Part shown: positions 59,379-64,000 of the stretch, piece by piece
Layout of the letters: every line of letters begins with the position of its first letter
Position numbering within the stretch: the stretch's first letter is position 1
Assembly (NCBI GenBank): GCA_035222895.1
Contig: JAVYIG010002110.1
Coordinates: forward strand, 1-64,000
Direction of reading: 5' to 3'
DNA from: Strongylocentrotus droebachiensis
Taxonomy: Eukaryota > Echinodermata > Echinoidea > Camarodonta > Strongylocentrotidae
DNA length: 64,000 nt
The notes under the pieces: generated by a model
Databases searched by the model: none
Told to the model about the DNA's origin: nothing
What the model saw: the letters and a program-made list of their open reading frames with translations, nothing else
Made by a program: the position numbers and the translations under genes

Positions 59379-61011
59379 CTCCATAATTTCCTCTCCAGGC
59401 TTTATTCTTCTGTGCCTTTCGTCTCGATCTCTTTTACGGCACGTCAACTCTTTCTCTGCCGTCTTCATCGGGCTGCAGTCTCCCAGTTGGAACGTTATAA
59501 TCAGGACCCGACATGGCGCTTGATTTTCCGCTGGGAGCTGCCAGTTTCTTCGTTCCGGTAGCTCTTTTCTTACACGAGCTCGACTCACCGTAGTTCGTCA
59601 ATTATTTCATCAACGAGTTCGACTCACTGTAACTCTGATGAATTTCTCCATCAAAGTCCGGATCATACAACGAACGACTCACTGCTCATCTTCACCACCG
59701 ACTTTGATATCTACATTTCGACTCCTGGCCTCCGACATCAAGCGATTCACTGCTTCGTCATCGAGCGCCACTTTTCTTCTCTTCTATTCTCGCCTGAGAG
59801 TTTCATCATTTTCATCACGAGCGTCAGCGTCGAGATTTCTTCACGGCTCTTCAGCCACGATAACGAAGCTGCATCTCCGCCTTCAAGCCTCCGCACATCA
59901 TCGCGTGAGCCCCTTCCTTCGTTCTTCACATCTCATCATCTTCATTGGACTTTCGACGTCATTTCCATTCAGTCGTAAGCTTTTATTCATGTCATTCCAT
60001 GTATTCATGTCCATCTCATTATATGATCATTCAGTGTAACTACGTGCAATATCTACAATTAGTTTATGCATTCTCATTCCGAGTCATCAACTTGCATGTG
60101 CTTGACTACACTTTGCAAGTGTACGGTCAGCTTCATCAGTACCCAATAAACATAACGAAAAGGGAATACTTTCTTTCTTGTATTTTATTGCTAGTGCAAC
60201 CTTGCTTCCTCGTAGCTAAATAAAAATAAGAGTTATGTTGTGTGACCAGTGAACACGCCTTTACAATCACAATTCATTCACACATTAATTTCTCTAAAGA
60301 GTCTAGGTATACTCTAAAAGTGCATGGATAAAAGTAACCCCGATAATCAAGATTATGGTCGCTTTTCACCCAGCTTACTGCATGGAGGGTTAAGAGAAAC
60401 AGCTCATAACAAAAATATAAAATCACCTGAAAACCCATACCGACTTTGGTTAATCGTGAAATCGAAAGGAGTGGTTTTCAATGCTTAAAAAAAAAATGTA
60501 TTCCATACAATACCAATCAATTTTAGAAATATAATACAGTTGTTTTCATCTTGAACATGACCATATCCTCCCGCGCATAAAACTGACAACCTTAACTCTT
60601 AAAATAATCATAACGTTCATCATCACACCATGGTGTTTTTACACTGACAAAGACACACTAGAAAGTTGGTTGTATTTATTCCACGTCAAAATGTTTAATA
60701 TATCAATTGATAATGTGAAATACCTCGCTATACGTACTTTTATTAAATTGGTAAATAGGAAAAATCAAACGAAACTACTTATGGATTGCACACATGCCAG
60801 ATTATACATTCTGAACAACCAAGCCTGCGCATGAGGTTCACCGCGAAATAATTCAAGCGTCGGACTGGCCGGAGCAGGGCAAAGTGAGTGCTTTGGGGCT
60901 GGTGTGATCACCCCGCCATTGTTAAGCACAACATTGTTTGGTACTAGCAACCTTGACAACTTAGCGATTATGACGTCACACTTCATTAATCAATTGAGAG
61001 GGAAGAGAGCA
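59379..61011. other. Pyrimidine-rich stretch upstream of the duplicated exon
   Basis: From 59165 to about 59990 the plus strand is unusually C/T-rich with recurring TTCGACTCAC (59580, 59617, near-copies later) and an AATAAA at 60144. It could be part of an unrecognised retroelement; no ends or coding domain were found. Confidence 0.3.
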
Positions 61012-61035
61012 ACAGAGAGAGAGAGAGAGTTAAGT

Positions 61036-61314
61036 AGGGCTCCCACTTAGCCGAGTTGGAGCCTCGAGTTGTGGCGAGCTGGCGCAAGCTTATGGCAAGC
61101 CGTTTTATCATTAAAACATATTTCTTGATATCAAGAAATAATTTTACGTTGTAAAGCAATGGTAATTCTTGATATCAAGAATTCGATTTCGTGATATTAA
61201 GAATTGAATTCTTGATATCAAGAAATATGTTTTAATGATAAAACGGCTAGCCAAAAGCTTGCGCCAGGTCGCCACAACTAGAGGCTCCAACGTACTCGGC
61301 TAAATGGGAGCCCT
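61036..61314. mobile_element. 279-bp palindromic MITE
   Basis: Arms of about 100 bp start AGGGCTCCCACTTAGCCGAG and are inverted on the right (GGGAGCCCT). The interior holds three copies of a TTCTTGATATCAAGAA palindrome. Target duplication is not clear. Confidence 0.65.
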
Positions 61315-61528
61315 GCTTTAGAGGAAGGAGAGCGGGATAGAGATTGAGAGGAATTAGCGAAAGAGAGAGAGAGAGAGAGAGAAAAGTGAAGATTAAGTCA
61401 ACAGTATAGTATTAATGACTGCTTTGAGAGAAATAGTTGTTTTATTACGCTCAAGGGAAGGTTAGAATTAATACTTTTATATGCCGAAAAAAAATAGACT
61501 AAAAAATAAAAAATATTTTGCATTTTTG

Positions 61529-61610
61529 TCGAAGACGGGATTCGAACTCTTGCGTACAACAAGAGGTGTATCGAAAACCAACGCTTAGACCACTCAGCTA
61601 TCACGCGTCG
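61529..61610 (-). pseudogene. tRNA-like sequence with A and B boxes
   Basis: Minus strand: TAGCTGAGTGGTCTAAGCG fits an A box and AGTTCGAATCCC a B box, about 40 bases apart as in a Ser/Leu-type tRNA. The acceptor and T stems do not pair properly, so a pseudogene or SINE head is more likely than a working tRNA gene. Confidence 0.4.
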
Positions 61611-62169
61611 TTAACATGCTTGGCAGTTTTCTCTAATATATACATTAAAATGGATTGAAAACGGCTCCGCGTGAGGGATGCTTCGCAAAAGCTCCATGAA
61701 ACGGACCCTTCTTTTACTTTTGCAATGCATATTGGCACGAACTTAGATCAAGATCTATCGGCAGATGTTGTTTTTTTGTTTTTGAAAGTTTATTTTCGTC
61801 TTCATGTCAACAATGCAAGATAAAATTGTCGGTAAGATCGATCGAGATTCAATTGTATTGAAATTACCGACCAATCCTTCGCACACATAAGGTATCCTCC
61901 ATCGCTCAAACCATTTTTTAACATGCTGACCAACTATTTTTAATAACCATGGTTATTAAAAATATTGAAATGTTTTAAGCATGGTTACCGAGAATTTTAC
62001 AGGAACAGTTGAAGTTTATGAATGCAATTCGACCAATCAGATGGCTGGATTTCTTAAGTGAGGTTTATATTAATAGATAATGTAACACTAGCATTTCCTG
62101 GTGCGAGTTAGTTTTTAGGCTTACCGTCTTTCTTCCTTCTCCTCATGTGTATCTGCTCGTTACATAATT

Positions 62170-63442
62170 AGGTGATTCGTACGAAGTCTACGTATCACCT
62201 ATTGATTTCGTCAAGATTTTTATTTATTTATTCTTCCTCGAATTTGTTCGCAGGATATCTCAAGACTCAATTAAGGCACTATCATGAAACTTGCCATGAT
62301 GATAGATCTTAGTCTAACTTTATAGAACTGCGTGACTTTTCAGAGAGTCAAAATGATCGTGACGTCATCCAGGCGCCATTTTGTGAAAATCAAATTATGA
62401 TCATAACTTCATAACGGAAAGGTATTTCTCATTCATAATTATCAAGATTAAGATCAATATCCGTCCGGTCAATTTCAGGTCAATAAACGTGCGCAAATGC
62501 GTGCGTGCGCGTTCGTCCGCGCGTTTACGCGCACGTAAAACTTTAAATCGCTCAAAATCGTCTTAATTTTTTTTTGCATACGTTTCAGGCTATTATAAGC
62601 ATTTCATAAAAAATCGCCCAAAACACGCATTTTTGCACGTTTTTGTTCGTCACGGCCGAACGAAAAATAATTCCTCAGCAAAAACTTTTGACAGAATATT
62701 CCTCATATTTTTCCGAACAATTTGATACCCTGTTTAGCTCTTTATCAATACTAAAAACGGAATGAGCGTCCGTTCAAGATAACCGTCCGTACGCGCGATT
62801 TTTGTAATACATGGCATATATGGGCAAAAACATGCCTATAAAAAGTCCATTGGGATGAATAAGGACTGCTAATTTTTTGTTCATATTAAGATAGAGTATG
62901 AGTCGGAGATATGATTTCATGTCTCATTTGGCCATTAAGTACATCTTGACGTCATCATAATGGCCTTGGAAGTCGAAATACAAAATGCATATTATGACGT
63001 CATTAAATTTATGGAAAAATACGTGTATTTCTCTCAAAATTCATCAATTTTCTTCTACATTTTAATATATTGTAGTCGAGGCAATTGTATACAAGATCAA
63101 TACACATCAATTTTCATTTTAATGACGTCATCATAGTACAAAATTCAATTAATGGCATTATGTCAGAATTTTCTTAATTTGCGTGTTATGTCTATGGAAG
63201 GTGAATTTCGTTCACATCATGAATCTACATGACATTCATCTTTGAGCACTATCTATCTTAGTTGAGTGTGCTTTGTTTTCTCCCAAATTTGGGTATGTTA
63301 TAGCTGAGGCCATGGGCTAGAAAAACGGTGTACTTTGTTTTTTAATCAGATGTTGGGATCATGTCGAAATTTTCGATCGCAAGTTGAAATTGAAATTTTT
63401 GAAGGAATCATTAGCTGATACGTACGAAGTATACGTATCATT
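62170..63442. repeat. Hairpin-bounded repeat, complete copy
   Basis: Begins with a 12-bp-stem hairpin, AGGTGATTCGTA and TACGTATCACCT around CGAAGTC (62170-62200), and ends with a similar hairpin at 63413-63440. Interior contains GACGTCATCCAGGCGCCATT and a CG-rich stretch near 62490. No reading frame of note. Confidence 0.6.
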
Positions 63443-64000
63443 AGGTGATACGTACGAAGTCTACGTATCATCTATTGATTTCGTCAAGATTTTTATTCAG
63501 GTGGGCTGGTTATAATACAGACCACCTTATGTTTTCGCTAAAATTGCCTTTATTATTATTTCTTTATTTTATTTCTAACCACTTTTTTGTTAACAAGATA
63601 ACTTGACAATGGCAAAATCATATGCCATGACATGACATTTAGCATTTTCAAAGATCACCCTTGGCGCTACTTCACTGGAGGGCTTCAAGGGAGCGCTTCC
63701 ACCAAGCATCTAGACCAAGAACTAGATAGTTTATTCCTCAGCACTACATCCTGACTTATGGATCCTGCTGAGTATCGTCGTAGAAGTAGAAGTAGAAGTA
63801 TGTATAGGCATATGGATAAAACTCAGTAACGTTTTCAACCTTGACCTTGACTGATGACGTCATCTAGGCGCCATTTTGTGAAATTTTCTTTAAAAAAAGG
63901 CATGATCATATCTACATAACCATAAGTCATTTTTCATTCATATTTATCATGATCAAGGTCAATATCATTCCAGTCAATTTAAGGTCAAAAAACGCGCGCG
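63443..64000. repeat. Hairpin-bounded repeat, second copy cut by the window end
   Basis: Starts with the same hairpin (AGGTGATACGTACGAAGTCT) 1273 bp after the first copy, followed by ATTGATTTCGTCAAGATTTT. GACGTCATCTAGGCGCCATT near 63856 aligns with 62364. Spacing between landmarks differs, so the copies have diverged by indels. Confidence 0.6.

Noticed and set aside
59165..60240. Possible LTR beginning TGTAGCGGCTCTTAC
   Set aside because: No matching CA end, target duplication, second LTR or coding domain was found.
61529..61610. Functional tRNA gene
   Set aside because: A and B boxes are present but the acceptor and T stems do not pair; kept only as a tRNA-like pseudogene.

Overview
This is a eukaryotic window of AT-rich DNA with intron-split genes, GT-AG splice sites, many short mobile elements and one 200-base assembly gap (38727-38926). 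The gene content (a secreted C-type lectin/PAN protein, an unusual ankyrin protein, a metazoan-type pantothenate kinase) and the density of MITEs, tRNA-derived SINEs and poly-G/C tracts suggest a marine invertebrate, most likely an echinoderm such as a sea urchin. That assignment is inference. Most open frames here are noncoding; the genes were rebuilt by hand from splice sites and reading phase.

Layout. 1-7.7 kb: no gene; a 2 kb hAT-like element (1840-3884) with an exact 8-bp target duplication and an internal higher-order repeat. 7.76-16.2 kb, plus strand: a nine-exon ankyrin gene predicting 290 aa. All its introns are phase 0, it contains an internal three-exon duplication, and it ends in a CaaX box with a second cysteine two residues upstream. 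Its introns hold several palindromic elements. 16.2-24 kb: no host gene; a 358-bp hAT-like element, a fold-back element, a 5'-truncated LINE (18943-19623) and a 232-bp tandem duplication. 24.1-34.5 kb, minus strand: a complete pantothenate kinase in seven coding exons (451 aa), with a 1.3 kb hAT-like element and several MITEs in intron 1. 34.5-41 kb: repeats, four tandem CArG-box sequences, the gap and an orphan signal-peptide exon (40883-40943). 41-48.3 kb: microsatellites, SINEs and a LINE remnant. 48.3-50.9 kb: a GC-rich repeat in two tandem copies, one of which carries an 895-bp Tc1/mariner-like insertion whose empty site survives in the other. 50.9-59.4 kb, minus strand: a secreted C-type-lectin plus PAN/apple gene (243 aa); a 1599-bp tandem duplication has copied its promoter and first exon. 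60-64 kb: palindromic MITE, tRNA-like sequence and two head-to-tail copies of a hairpin-bounded repeat.

Functionally the three genes look unrelated: coenzyme A synthesis (PANK), a probably membrane-tethered ankyrin scaffold, and a secreted recognition protein. The points most worth following are the lipidated-tail ankyrin gene with its duplicated exon module, the duplicated first exon of the lectin/PAN gene with a possible paralogous orphan exon 15 kb away, and several transposon insertions that can be read precisely from target duplications or empty sites within the window.
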